Part shown: positions 1 to 8,687 of the stretch, piece by piece
Layout: every line of letters begins with the position of its first letter
How positions within the stretch are numbered: the first letter of the stretch is position 1
Assembly (NCBI GenBank): GCA_903889565.1
Contig: CAISYC010000066.1
Location: forward strand, 62,001 to 126,000
Reading direction: 5' to 3'
Length of the DNA: 64,000 nt
Origin: an uncultured beta proteobacterium
GTDB lineage: Bacteria; Pseudomonadota; Gammaproteobacteria; Burkholderiales; SG8-41
The notes under the pieces: generated by a model
The model's input: only the letters and a program-made list of their open reading frames with translations
Told to the model about the DNA's origin: nothing
Databases searched by the model: none
Translations under genes and position numbers: made by a program

Positions 1-298
1 CACTGATGTCGCCGGCGCAATCCGCACAGGTGGCGATATCGCCGTCGGCCAGTCGCGCCCGTGCGCGTTCGATCTGAAGCAATTCGCGGCCGTGCCGCTC
101 GGCCAGCGCGCTGCTCAACGCCATCAGTTCGTCGGCTACCGACTCATCGCCCAGATCGTGCACCTCGCCGGCGATGCTGGCGTAGTTGTCCGTGCCGCTT
201 TCGACCAGCGCCGCGCGCATGGCGGCGCGAACCTTGTCTTCAAAACCGTCAAGCGCGCGCTTGACCTTCGCGACTTGAGTAACCGTCAGTTGGCCCAT
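1..298 (-). CDS. DksA/TraR-family zinc-finger protein (C-terminal part beyond window)
   Basis: The reading frame starts at 298 (start MGQLTVTQVAKVKRAL) and runs off the left edge after about 99 residues. It is alpha-helical and charged, and at the edge shows the first half of a C4 zinc finger (CADCAGDIS), the hallmark of the DksA/TraR family. Members bind in the secondary channel of RNA polymerase and modulate initiation with or without ppGpp. The visible part is the coiled-coil-type N-terminal region plus the first Cys pair. An excellent FNR-type site lies about 112 bp upstream (410..423), so low-oxygen expression is likely. The second Cys pair cannot be seen, and the family call rests on the partial finger and helical pattern. 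Confidence 0.7.
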   Translation of the reverse strand, partial: MGQLTVTQVAKVKRALDGFEDKVRAAMRAALVESGTDNYASIAGEVHDLGDESVADELMALSSALAERHGRELLQIERARARLADGDIATCADCAGDIS

Positions 299-409
299 GA
301 TTGATTCTCCGGAATTGCGATCGCCGCTGCCGCCGCGACGAACAACTGCAGCACGGCACACCGACTGATCGCTTGAGCATTACTATGTTCCGCCCGGCGA
401 ACGGCCGAC

Positions 410-423
410 TTGATGCAGATCAA
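410..423 (-). promoter_or_regulatory. FNR/ANR-type site upstream of the DksA/TraR-like gene
   Basis: TTGAT-GCAG-ATCAA is a perfect match to the FNR consensus. Its centre (416.5) is 41.5 bp from a start site that would follow the minus-strand hexamer CATAGT (387..382). That is a class II activator position for the gene starting at 298. The site overlaps the stop codon of the Mg2+ ATPase gene. Confidence 0.75.
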
Positions 424-2951
424 TCAATACCGCCACGGCGGGACGCCAGCCGTCGATAAAACAGGCGTTTCACCCATTCGACCAGCAACAGGTAGGCCGC
501 CACCAGCCCGGCGAGGATGGCGTAAAACGCCGGGGGCGGCACCACAAAGCCGAAATAGGCGCCCAGCGGGGTCAGTGGAAGCAGCGCGCCAACCGCCACC
601 ACCGCAACGGCGGCTGCAACCAACAGCGGATGCGCGCCGCCGCGCCACGCGCTTCTGCGCGAACGAATCACGAATATCACCAGCACCTGGGTGGTCAGCG
701 ACTCGATGAACCAGCCGGTCTGGAACAGGCGTTCGTCGGCATGCAGCACCGCCAACAGAATGTAAAACGTCAGGAAATCGAACAATGAACTAATCGGTCC
801 GATGATCAGCATGAAATTGCGAATAAACGCGATATCGAGCACGCGCGGCCGCTGCACGTCCTCCGGATCGACGCGGTCGAGCGGAATCGGCACTTCCGAA
901 ATATCGTAGAGCATGTTGTTGAGCAGAATCTGCGTCGGCAGCATCGGCAGAAACGGCAGAAACAGCGCGGCCCCCGCCATGCTGAACATGTTGCCGAAGT
1001 TCGAACTCGTGCCCATCAGCATGTACTTCATGATGTTGGCAAAGGTCCGCCGTCCTTCGATCACCCCCTCGTGCAGCACCACGAGATCGGCATCCAGCAA
1101 AATCATGTCGGCCGCCTCACGCGCGACATCGACCGCGCCGGCGACCGACAGGCCGACGTCGGCCGCGTGCAGCGACGGCGCGTCGTTGATGCCGTCGCCG
1201 AGATAGCCGACGACGTGGCCGCGCAGCTTGAGTGCGCGGATGATGCGCTCCTTCTGCCCCGGATTGACGCGACAAAACAGATTCGCCACTTCCGCGCGTG
1301 CTGCCAGCGCATTGTCGTCGAGTTGAGCGATGTCGCGCCCGGTCAACACGCCGGTGACGGGTATGTTCAACTGTCCGCAGATATGCTGCGTGATGGTTTC
1401 GCCGTCGCCGGTGACAATTTTCACTGCCACACCCGACGCGGTCAGCGCCGCCAGCGCGCCCGCCGCACTTTGCTTGGGCGGATCGAGAAACGCGGCGAAG
1501 CCGGCCAGCACCAGTCCGGACTCGTCGCCGACCACCGCATGCGGATGATCGGGCGGCACATTGCGCCAGGCAATCGCCAGCACGCGGAAGCCCTCGCTCT
1601 CCAGCGCCTGGCGCCGCTCATGCAGCCGCAGGCGGGCGGCGGCATCGACCGGCGCCGCCGGCGCACCGGCACGCTCGAATTCGGCGCACAGATCGACAAT
1701 ATCTTCCGGCGCCCCCTTGACCACGAGCAGGCGCCTGTCACCCAATTCAAGCAGCACCGACACGCGGCGCCGTTCGAAATCGAACGGCACCTCGTCGATC
1801 TTGCGCCACACCGAGGCATCGATGTTTTTATGCTCGAGAATGGCGTCATCGAGCGGGCTCTTCAGTCCAGTTTCGAAAAAGCTGTTGAGATAGGCCAGTT
1901 CGAGCACCCGCTCGCTCGCCTGACCGTCGGCATCGACATTACGCTCGAGATGGATTTTCGCCTCCGTCAGCGTGCCGGTCTTGTCGGTACACAGCACATC
2001 CATCGAGCCGAGGTTCTGGATCGCCGCCAGCCGTTTGACGATGACGCGCCGCGCCGCCATGCGTTGCGCGCCGCGCGACAGGGTGACTGACACCACCATC
2101 GGCAGCAGTTCAGGCGTGAGACCGACAGCCAGCGCGACCGCGAACAGAAACGACTCCAGCCACGGCCGGTGCAGCATTGCGTTGACCAGCAACACGAACA
2201 ACACCATCAGGATGGTCAGGCGCATGATCATCAGGCCGAAGCGCCGGGTGCCGGTATCGAAGGAGGTCGGCGGCGCTTCGCGCGACACGCTGACGGCGAT
2301 CGCGCCGAGCGCGGTGGCCTTACCCGTGCGCATCACCAGAACCCGCGCACTGCCGCTGATTACCGAAGTGCCCATGAACACCGCATTGGTCGCGGCATCC
2401 ATGCCGTCGGCATCCGCTGGCGGCAACGCCGCATGCTTCTCGACCGGATAGGGCTCGCCGGTGAGCAGCGCCTGCTTGACGAAGAAGTCGCGCGCCTCCA
2501 GCACCAGCGCGTCGGCCGGAACCAGATCGCCGGCGGACAGCAGCACCACGTCCCCCGGCACCAGTTCGGCGACGAGACAGTCGAATTTGTTGCCGTCGCG
2601 GAGCACCGTTGCCCTGAGCGACACCGACTGGCGCAGGCGTTGCGCGGTGGCGCCGGCGCGCGTTTCCTGCACGAAATCGAGTGTTACGCTTAACAGCACG
2701 ATGACCGCGATGATCAGAAAATTCGCGGTCTCGCCTGACAGCGCCGAAATCGCGCTGGCGACGAGCAGAATCAGCACCAGCGGATTGCGGAAACGGCTGA
2801 GAAACTGCAAAACCAGCGACCGCGCCGGCGCATCGACGATGCTGTTGGGACCGTACTGTTGCGCGCGCGCGGCGGCTTCGAGCGCGCTCAAACCGCCAGC
2901 GTCAGGCGCTGGCGCGCCCGCATGCCACCATTCCGTTTCAGCGATCGACAT
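420..2951 (-). CDS. mgtA: Magnesium-translocating P-type ATPase (MgtA/MgtB type)
   Basis: A type IIIB P-type ATPase of 843 residues that imports Mg2+ across the inner membrane using ATP. It shows the N-terminal cation-ATPase domain (about 1-60), the actuator domain with the LTGEP motif, the MgtA-typical membrane motif GLTPELLPMVV, the phosphorylation site CTDKTGTLT with Asp323, the nucleotide-binding domain, the TGDGETI and GDGINDAPSL hinge motifs, and C-terminal helices. The start at 2951 is chosen over the upstream ATG at 2984 because GGAG lies 6 nt before it. It follows a truncated ATPase remnant and probably shares its FNR-type promoter. MgtA of enterics is controlled by Mg2+ and PhoP; oxygen control here is inferred. 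Confidence 0.9.
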   Translation of the reverse strand: MSIAETEWWHAGAPAPDAGGLSALEAAARAQQYGPNSIVDAPARSLVLQFLSRFRNPLVLILLVASAISALSGETANFLIIAVIVLLSVTLDFVQETRAGATAQRLRQSVSLRATVLRDGNKFDCLVAELVPGDVVLLSAGDLVPADALVLEARDFFVKQALLTGEPYPVEKHAALPPADADGMDAATNAVFMGTSVISGSARVLVMRTGKATALGAIAVSVSREAPPTSFDTGTRRFGLMIMRLTILMVLFVLLVNAMLHRPWLESFLFAVALAVGLTPELLPMVVSVTLSRGAQRMAARRVIVKRLAAIQNLGSMDVLCTDKTGTLTEAKIHLERNVDADGQASERVLELAYLNSFFETGLKSPLDDAILEHKNIDASVWRKIDEVPFDFERRRVSVLLELGDRRLLVVKGAPEDIVDLCAEFERAGAPAAPVDAAARLRLHERRQALESEGFRVLAIAWRNVPPDHPHAVVGDESGLVLAGFAAFLDPPKQSAAGALAALTASGVAVKIVTGDGETITQHICGQLNIPVTGVLTGRDIAQLDDNALAARAEVANLFCRVNPGQKERIIRALKLRGHVVGYLGDGINDAPSLHAADVGLSVAGAVDVAREAADMILLDADLVVLHEGVIEGRRTFANIMKYMLMGTSSNFGNMFSMAGAALFLPFLPMLPTQILLNNMLYDISEVPIPLDRVDPEDVQRPRVLDIAFIRNFMLIIGPISSLFDFLTFYILLAVLHADERLFQTGWFIESLTTQVLVIFVIRSRRSAWRGGAHPLLVAAAVAVVAVGALLPLTPLGAYFGFVVPPPAFYAILAGLVAAYLLLVEWVKRLFYRRLASRRGGID

Positions 2952-2976
2952 CGTTTCTCCGGTTGTCAAAGCCGCA

Positions 2977-3465
2977 TCACGCATCGAGGGCAGGCGACAC
3001 CGCCGTTCGGCGATAGCGCAGGAATTTATACAGTTCGAACCAGAGGACGCTCACCAGTGCCGCAACCACGCTGAACGCGACGTCCGCAACCGACGGCGCC
3101 GCCAGACGAAACAAATCGCGCAACGAGGGGATTATCAGCACCAGCGCGCGCGGACTCGACAAATCGCGCAGGGCCTCAAGCGCGCGTTCGCTTTTGCGCT
3201 CCTGATAAATGGTAATGCCCATGACCACGAACACCGACGCAAGCAGCACCAGCGCTTCGCGTACATCACCAATCAAAAGGTAGGTGCCGGCCGCCGCCGC
3301 CAGCAGCATGAACATCGGTTCGCGCAGCACTTCGCGCACGACAGCGGCCAGCCCGCGCGGCCGTGCCGCGGGCAGCTCGTTCGGACCATCCGCCGCCAGC
3401 CGCTTCGCGGCCTCTGCCGCGGTCAGCCCGCACGGTGTTGCCGGAGGCGCCTCCTGCTCGATCAT
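2977..3465 (-). pseudogene. Internally deleted P-type cation ATPase (N- and C-terminal ends fused)
   Basis: The frame encodes 162 residues. About the first 100 match the N-terminus of a PMCA/SERCA-like P-type ATPase (GLTAAEAAKRLAADGPNEL, first membrane pair, YQERKSERALEALRDLSSP). The rest matches the extreme C-terminal helices (PSLRDLFRLAAPS, SVLWFELYKFLRYRR). The actuator, phosphorylation and nucleotide-binding domains, roughly 600 residues, are missing, yet the frame is intact across the junction near RALVL/IIPS. It has no DKTGT, TGES or GDG motif and cannot pump ions. It starts at 3465, precedes the Mg2+ ATPase by 25 nt, and has an FNR-type promoter. It is either a decaying gene or a retained small membrane protein. 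Confidence 0.75.
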
Positions 3466-3525
3466 CGTTAGCCTGCACTCGGCATTTGCCGCCGACTCAT
3501 TATGGCGGCGCCAACAGATGCCGGA

Positions 3526-3539
3526 ATGACATGGATCAA
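3526..3539 (-). promoter_or_regulatory. FNR/ANR-type site for the ATPase remnant and mgtA-like gene
   Basis: On the minus strand it reads TTGAT-CCAT-GTCAT, two mismatches from the FNR consensus. A minus-strand -10 hexamer CATAAT lies at 3504..3499, putting the site centre near -41. It is one of two sites in the divergent intergenic region 3466..3658. Confidence 0.55.
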
Positions 3540-3568
3540 TTTGCCGGGCTGCCGTGGATGCAACTCCA

Positions 3569-3582
3569 TTGACTCCGGTCAA
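3569..3582 (+). promoter_or_regulatory. FNR-type dyad upstream of the formate/nitrite-type channel gene
   Basis: TTGAC-TCCG-GTCAA is a perfect dyad differing from the FNR consensus only at the two inner bases. The hexamer TAGACT (3604..3609) gives a start site near 3616, with the dyad centred near -41. It drives the gene starting at 3659. Confidence 0.55.
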
Positions 3583-3658
3583 GCAGCGGCACTGCGATCC
3601 GCATAGACTGACTACAGGAGTCCGGCGCGCCCAATCGCGCCGGCAGGCAGGAGAAAAC

Positions 3659-4576
3659 ATGAGCGAATATCCGGATTTCGATGCCTACTCGCCGGCGCAG
3701 ATCGCCGAGCGGGTGGAAAAGGCCGGCGTTGCCAAGGCGCGCATGCCGCTGCTGCAAACGCTGATGATGGGCGTGATGGCGGGCGCCTTCATCGGGCTGG
3801 GGGCGCTCTACTTCACCATCGTCGCCAGCGACAGCACCCTGCCGTTCGCCGTGTCGCGCGTATTGGGCGGCATCGCCTTTTCACTGGGCCTCATTCTGGT
3901 GGTGGTCGCCGGCGCCGAACTCTTCACCGGCAACAACCTGATGGTCATGGCGTGGGCCGACGGCCGTATCGGCACAACCGAGTTGCTGCGCAACTGGGTT
4001 CTGGTCTACTGCGCCAATGCGGCGGGGGCGGCCGGTCTTGCACTGCTCGTCTATCTATCGCACCACGCCGATCTCAACCAGCACGCGATCGCCAACGCCT
4101 ATATCCGCATCGCGGTGGCAAAAACGGCGCTGCCGTTCGCAGAAGCGTTTTTTAAGGGTGTGCTGTGCAATGCGCTGGTCTGTCTCGCCGTGTGGCTCGC
4201 GCTCGCCGGACACAGCGTTACCGATAAGATTCTTGCGATTGTTTTTCCGGTGTCGGCTTTTGTCGCCGCCGGCTTCGAGCACAGCATCGCCAATATGTAT
4301 TTCATCCCGCTCGGCATGCTGCTCAAAAGCGATGGCGTGGTGCCGGCAACGATCGACGCCCCGACGCTGAACTGGCAGGGCTTTGCCGCCAATCTGCTGC
4401 CGGTGACGCTCGGCAATATCGTCGGCGGCAGCGTGATGGTGGCGCTGGTTTACTACGTGATTTACAGGCAACGCGAAAAAATTAGCGCGCGGCGCCGTGT
4501 ATCCCGGTCGCCGCTTCTTCGCAGCAATCATCGGTTGCGCGGCGCGGACAGCCGATCGGCCGCTCCGGCGGCTTGA
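3659..4576 (+). CDS. Formate/nitrite transporter (FNT) family channel
   Basis: An inner-membrane protein of 305 residues of the FocA/NirC family, pentameric channels for formate, nitrite or related small monovalent anions. Six hydrophobic segments are visible. The family features include a glycine-rich first segment (GVMAGAFIGLGALYF), the ELFTGNNLMV loop segment and the late motif GFEHSIANMYFIP, which carries the central His. The start at 3659 is preceded by AGGAG at good spacing. The tail after about residue 275 is Arg-rich and overlaps the convergent gene at 4482..4814. The substrate cannot be read from sequence; the FNR-type promoter and neighbouring oxidase fit a low-oxygen role. Confidence 0.88.
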   Translation: MSEYPDFDAYSPAQIAERVEKAGVAKARMPLLQTLMMGVMAGAFIGLGALYFTIVASDSTLPFAVSRVLGGIAFSLGLILVVVAGAELFTGNNLMVMAWADGRIGTTELLRNWVLVYCANAAGAAGLALLVYLSHHADLNQHAIANAYIRIAVAKTALPFAEAFFKGVLCNALVCLAVWLALAGHSVTDKILAIVFPVSAFVAAGFEHSIANMYFIPLGMLLKSDGVVPATIDAPTLNWQGFAANLLPVTLGNIVGGSVMVALVYYVIYRQREKISARRRVSRSPLLRSNHRLRGADSRSAAPAA

Positions 4577-4814
4577 GCGGACAGAAATTATTGATGTCGG
4601 CAGCCGGCTTCTGCAGAAAGCAGGTCATCGCGCTGGAACCGGCCGCGACCAGCCAGAAGGCAAAAAATCCGATCGTGTAAATCGCCATCGGCCCGACCTC
4701 GATGACTTCGCCGAACAGGTGCAGCTCCATCGGGTCAAACAGCGTGAAAAAAACCGCTTCGGCGATACCGCCGACGATAAACGACGGCCACAGCACCCAG
4801 ATCGCTCTTTGCAT
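4482..4814 (-). CDS. Small membrane protein following ccoH
   Basis: The frame encodes 110 residues with two or three membrane segments (about 4-22, 36-62) and a Cys-containing soluble tail (CPLKPPERPIGCP, CCEE). The start at 4814 is chosen because GGAGGAGG lies 5 nt upstream; an in-frame ATG 21 nt earlier has no such site. It lies 45 nt after the ccoH stop and is probably the last gene of the oxidase operon. Its 3' end overlaps the convergent channel gene by 95 nt. I do not recognise a named family. The position suggests an accessory of the cbb3 oxidase, which is inference. Confidence 0.65.
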   Translation of the reverse strand: MQRAIWVLWPSFIVGGIAEAVFFTLFDPMELHLFGEVIEVGPMAIYTIGFFAFWLVAAGSSAMTCFLQKPAADINNFCPLKPPERPIGCPRRATDDCCEEAATGIHGAAR

Positions 4815-4859
4815 ATCGGCCTCCTCCGTTGTCATCCGCGCCGGGCGCGGACGTTCTTG

Positions 4860-5366
4860 TTACGGAACTGCGATTAGCGTGCTTTGAGCAGCACTGGCGG
4901 CCTCACCGGCCAGCCGCCAATTGCGCTCCGCATCTTCGATCATCACCAGCCGGCGTCCGTCGAGCGGCGCCGTCAATGCCGTAGAGTACTCCCCCGGCGC
5001 GCTTCGATGCAATTCCAGCCGCTGGTCGCCGAGCGCGCGGGTCGGATGGATCAGGCGCAGATACAGTGTCTCGGGCAGCGCCGCGCCGCCGTGAACAACC
5101 ACGCGCACGCGGCCTGCGACCGCGTCCAGCGTGACGTCCGCACTCAACCCGAGGTCGCGCGCATTCTGCTCGCGGGTCAGCGTCTGGTTGATCGCCAGTC
5201 CGCGGCGGTAGTAATCGTCGGCGACCAGGCCGTCGTCGGATTTCACCGCCAGCCACAGGGTGGCGAAGCCGGCCACCACGACAATCGCCGGACCGGCCAT
5301 CAGGATCCACGGCCACGGTTCACGGTGCCAGGGTTTGGCAATCGCTTTTTCAGTCAATGTCGTCAT
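4860..5366 (-). CDS. ccoH: FixH/CcoH family cbb3 oxidase assembly protein
   Basis: A protein of 168 residues with one N-terminal membrane segment (about 20-40, WPWILMAGPAIVVVAGFATL) and a periplasmic domain containing the FixH signature DDYYRRGLAINQ. CcoH stabilises the cbb3-type oxidase during assembly. The start at 5366 has GGAGG 5 nt upstream. It directly follows ccoG, as in most ccoGHIS clusters. Confidence 0.88.
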   Translation of the reverse strand: MTTLTEKAIAKPWHREPWPWILMAGPAIVVVAGFATLWLAVKSDDGLVADDYYRRGLAINQTLTREQNARDLGLSADVTLDAVAGRVRVVVHGGAALPETLYLRLIHPTRALGDQRLELHRSAPGEYSTALTAPLDGRRLVMIEDAERNWRLAGEAASAAQSTLIAVP

Positions 5367-5383
5367 TGCAGCCTCCATCGGCG

Positions 5384-6799
5384 CTATCTCACATAAAAAA
5401 CGGATTTTTCCTCGGTCTGCACGCGCGCATCGTCCTGATCCTTGACCGCAAAACGCACTGCATGCGTGCCCGGCGTGGTCGCCGCCGGATCGATGCGCAG
5501 ACTCACCGGCACGGTCAGCGTGCTCGCCGGCCCGATCTCGACCGGCTGCTGAAGAATCACTTCGAGGCCGTCAATGCCCTTGACCGAGACCACCAGTTTG
5601 CGCGGCACTTCGGCGGTATTCATGACCTGCAGGCGGTAGATATTCTCGATGCGCCCGTCGCTGGTTTCGCGGACCATCGCGGTGCGGTCGCGAATGACAT
5701 CGACCTTGAGCGGCACGCGCATGAACAGCAACACAAAAAAGGCGGCGATAATCGACAGCAGAATCGCGCTGTAAATCAGCGTGCGCGGCCGCATCACGTG
5801 ACGCAGGATCTGGCGGTCGGCATAGGCGCCGTGCACGGCGTTTTCGGTGGTGTAACGGATCAGGCCTTGCGGATAGCCCATCTTGTCCATGACCTGATTG
5901 CAGCCGTCGATGCAGGCGGCGCAGCCGATGCACTCGTACTGCAGGCCGTGCCGGATGTCGATGCCGGTCGGGCAGACCTGCACGCAGATGCCGCAATCGA
6001 CGCAATCGCCCTGACCGGCCTTGCGCGCATCGACGCCGCGTCCGCGCGAGCCGCGCGGCTCGCCGCGGATCTGGTCATAGGTGATGATCAGCGTGTCGTG
6101 ATCGAACATCACGCTTTGAAACCGCGCATAGGGGCACATGTATTTGCAGACCTGTTCGCGCATCCAGCCTGCATTGCCGTAGGTGGCAAAGCCGTAGAAG
6201 AATATCCAGAAGGTTTCCCACGGCCCCAACTGCACATGCCCCACCTCGGTGAGCAGTTCGCGCACCGGCGTGAAATAACCGACAAAGGTGAAACCCGTCC
6301 ACAACGACAGCGCAATCCAGATGACGTGTTTGAGTCCCCGGAGTCCGAACTTGCGCGCATTCATCGGCTGCGCGTCGAGCTTCATGCGCGCCGGGCGATC
6401 GCCCTCGACCAGATGCTCGATCCACATGAAGATTTCGGTATATACCGTCTGCGGGCAGGCATAGCCGCACCACAGGCGCCCGGCCACCGCCGTGAACAAA
6501 AAGAGCGACAGCGCCGAAATCACCAGCAGCATGGTCAGGAAAATGAAATCCTGCGGCCAGAACACCAGGCCGAAGATATAAAACTTGCGCGAAGCAAGAT
6601 CGAACAGCACGGCCTGGCGGCCGTTCCAGTCCAGCCACAAGGTACCGTAGAAGACGAGTTGCGTCAGCACCACCAGCGCAATGCGCCAGTTCGCAAACCA
6701 GCCGTGCACCGCGCGCGGATGGATGGTGCGCTGGATTTCGTAAAGGTCGATCACCGCATCCGCGCTGGCGGATGCCGGTTTCGGGGCTGCGCTGTTCAT
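5384..6799 (-). CDS. ccoG: Cytochrome c oxidase accessory protein CcoG (FixG/RdxA)
   Basis: A polyferredoxin-type membrane protein of about 471 residues, implicated in Cu(II) reduction and copper supply to the cbb3 oxidase. It has five membrane segments, the conserved WCGYACPQTVYTEIF segment, and two 4Fe-4S ferredoxin motifs (CVDCGICVQVCPTGID and CIGCAACIDGCN). A C-terminal Ig-like domain (FixG_C) follows. The start is uncertain: ATG at 6799 has a distant AAGGG, while an in-frame ATG at 6835 adds 12 residues and has no ribosome site. It lies between ccoP and ccoH. Confidence 0.92.
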   Translation of the reverse strand: MNSAAPKPASASADAVIDLYEIQRTIHPRAVHGWFANWRIALVVLTQLVFYGTLWLDWNGRQAVLFDLASRKFYIFGLVFWPQDFIFLTMLLVISALSLFLFTAVAGRLWCGYACPQTVYTEIFMWIEHLVEGDRPARMKLDAQPMNARKFGLRGLKHVIWIALSLWTGFTFVGYFTPVRELLTEVGHVQLGPWETFWIFFYGFATYGNAGWMREQVCKYMCPYARFQSVMFDHDTLIITYDQIRGEPRGSRGRGVDARKAGQGDCVDCGICVQVCPTGIDIRHGLQYECIGCAACIDGCNQVMDKMGYPQGLIRYTTENAVHGAYADRQILRHVMRPRTLIYSAILLSIIAAFFVLLFMRVPLKVDVIRDRTAMVRETSDGRIENIYRLQVMNTAEVPRKLVVSVKGIDGLEVILQQPVEIGPASTLTVPVSLRIDPAATTPGTHAVRFAVKDQDDARVQTEEKSVFYVR

Positions 6800-6944
6800 C
6801 GGTCGATGGCGCCCTTGGGGGTTAGGAAATGCCATGCGAAATAAGGTAACTCTCTTGCCAAGCCGGCATGCGCGGCGACCACGCGGTCACCGCAGCAATG
6901 CAACGGCCGGATTGTCGCGCGACGGGGACAACCCCGCCGTCAAA

Positions 6945-7853
6945 TCATTTCGGCGCCTGCGCCGACAAACCATACACATAGGCAGCCAGCAGATGAATCT
7001 TGCCTTCGCCCAGTTTATCCTTGTGTGCCGGCATCTGGTTGCTGCGCCCGTTGGTAATCGTTTCGATGATGGTCGCCTCGGAACCGCCCCACAGCCAGAC
7101 GCCGTCGGTCAGATTCGGCGACCCGATCGCCGGATTGCCGGTGCCCGCAGGCGTATGGCAGGCCGCGCACACGGTGTCGAACGTCGTCTTGCCGCGGGCA
7201 GCACGCGCCTGGTCATGCGGACGGCCCGACAGCGACAGCACGTAGTTGGCAACATCGCGCACCGCCTCCTCGCCGCCGATCGCCGCGCCGAGCGGCGGCA
7301 TCATGCCGTTGCGGCCGTTGGTGATCGAGGCCTTGATCGTCTCCGGCGCGCCGCCGTAGAGCCAGTCGCCGTCGCGCAGATTCGGAAAGCCGCGGCCGCC
7401 GCCGGCGTCCGAGCCGTGGCATTGCGCGCAATAGGTCAGAAACAGCCGCTGGCCGATTGCACGCGCCTCCGGGTCGGCGGCAACCGCCTGGATATCCTGT
7501 TTCAGATATTTTTCAAAGATCGGCCCGTAAGTGGCCGCCGCCTGCTGCTCCTCGGCGTCGTATTGGCCGTGCGAACTCCAGCCGTAGGCGCCGGCATAGC
7601 TGCCCAGTCCCGGATAGAGCGCGAGGTAGATAAACGCAAAAATGATGCAACCGAAGAACAGCCACATCCACCAGCGCGGCAGCGGGCTGTTGCGCTCGCC
7701 GAGATCTTCATCCCAGACATGTCCGGTCGTTTCGCCCGGCGCACCGGCGGTCGCGGAACTGAAAGTGAACAGCAACACGCCGCAGGCGATGATGCTGACC
7801 ACCGTGATCAGGCCGATGTAGACGCTCCAGAAATCGCTCGTAAAGTCGCTCAT
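6945..7853 (-). CDS. ccoP: cbb3-type cytochrome c oxidase subunit III (diheme)
   Basis: The diheme c-type subunit passes electrons from soluble cytochrome c towards CcoO and the catalytic subunit. It has 302 residues with two membrane segments (about 10-30 and 60-82) and two heme-binding motifs, CAQCH (142-146) and CAACH (229-233). Methionines that could be distal ligands follow (MMPP, QMPAHKDKL). The start at 7853 has GAGG upstream. It belongs to the ccoNOQP operon. Confidence 0.95.
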   Translation of the reverse strand: MSDFTSDFWSVYIGLITVVSIIACGVLLFTFSSATAGAPGETTGHVWDEDLGERNSPLPRWWMWLFFGCIIFAFIYLALYPGLGSYAGAYGWSSHGQYDAEEQQAAATYGPIFEKYLKQDIQAVAADPEARAIGQRLFLTYCAQCHGSDAGGGRGFPNLRDGDWLYGGAPETIKASITNGRNGMMPPLGAAIGGEEAVRDVANYVLSLSGRPHDQARAARGKTTFDTVCAACHTPAGTGNPAIGSPNLTDGVWLWGGSEATIIETITNGRSNQMPAHKDKLGEGKIHLLAAYVYGLSAQAPK

Positions 7854-7862
7854 GTTTTTCCC

Positions 7863-8039
7863 TCAATGATCCGCTTGACGCCGGTTTTGCGACACCGGCT
7901 CCACATCATCTTCGAGCGGCACGCGTGCGGCCGCTTCGAAATCGTCGTGCCGCTTGCCGCTCCAGGCCCACAGCACAATGCTGACGAAAATCACCAGCGA
8001 AACGACGGTCCAGACGCTGCTCATCAGTGTGAAATCCAT
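7863..8039 (-). CDS. ccoQ: cbb3-type oxidase small subunit CcoQ
   Basis: A short frame of 58 residues between ccoO and ccoP: start MDFTLMSSVW, one membrane helix (about 8-26) and then a charged tail (SGKRHDDFEAAARVPLEDD). CcoQ stabilises the oxidase against oxygen damage. Its position, size and single helix followed by GKR/DDFE-like residues are typical. The stop is 9 nt before the ccoP start, so it is co-translated. Confidence 0.85.
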   Translation of the reverse strand: MDFTLMSSVWTVVSLVIFVSIVLWAWSGKRHDDFEAAARVPLEDDVEPVSQNRRQADH

Positions 8040-8044
8040 GGCGT

Positions 8045-8671
8045 CTACCTCACGTTCTTCAGCAGCAGCCCGAGGCCCTGCAGATAGGCGATCAGCGCGT
8101 CCTGCTCGGTCTTGCCGCGCGCGGCGTCTGCCGCCTTTGCGATGTCATCATCCGTATACGGCACGCCGACGACGCGCAAGGCGCGCATCTTGGCCGGCAG
8201 AATGTCCGCATCGACCGGTGTCTTGGCGAGGAAGGGATAGGCCGGCATGATCGACTCGGGGACCACATCGCGCGGATTGTTCAGATGCACGCGATGCCAT
8301 TCGTCGGAATAGCGGCCGCCGACACGGTGCAGATCCGGACCGGTGCGTTTCGAACCCCACAGGAAGGGATGGTCGTAAACGAATTCGCCGGCCACCGAAT
8401 AGTGCCCGTAACGCTCGGTTTCGGCGCGGAACGGCCGGATCATCTGCGAATGGCAAAGGCTGCAGCCTTCACGGATGTAGATATCGCGCCCGGCCAGTTC
8501 CAGCGCCGGATAGGGCTTGAGGCCCGCTACCGGCTCGGTGGTCGAGCGCTGGAAGAACAGCGGCACGATTTCGACGAGGCCGCCGAAGGCGACGGCCAGA
8601 ATGATCAGCACCATCAAGAGGCCGACGTTGCGCTCGATGATGTCGTGTTTGCTCGTGTTGGGTGTGGACAT
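8045..8671 (-). CDS. ccoO: cbb3-type cytochrome c oxidase subunit II (monoheme)
   Basis: The monoheme c-type subunit of 208 residues, with one N-terminal membrane anchor (about 16-36) and a CSLCH heme motif followed by the family-typical [17 protein letters not shown]. The start at 8671 (start [10 protein letters not shown]) has AGGAG upstream and replaces a longer frame that enters the ccoN stop region. Five nucleotides separate it from ccoQ. Confidence 0.95.
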   Translation of the reverse strand: MSTPNTSKHDIIERNVGLLMVLIILAVAFGGLVEIVPLFFQRSTTEPVAGLKPYPALELAGRDIYIREGCSLCHSQMIRPFRAETERYGHYSVAGEFVYDHPFLWGSKRTGPDLHRVGGRYSDEWHRVHLNNPRDVVPESIMPAYPFLAKTPVDADILPAKMRALRVVGVPYTDDDIAKAADAARGKTEQDALIAYLQGLGLLLKNVR

Positions 8672-8687
8672 TTTCCAGGCTCCTGAA

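Noticed and set aside
5357-6844. Long plus-strand open frame (495 codons) opposite ccoG
   Set aside because: It is His/Arg/Asp-rich with no domain, lies exactly antisense to a gene with clear ferredoxin motifs, and reflects GC-rich third positions. Similar shadows at 8517..10151, 11135..12712, 25751..27562, 27622..30462, 30191..33232, 41777..43879 and 57258..59546 were dropped for the same reason.
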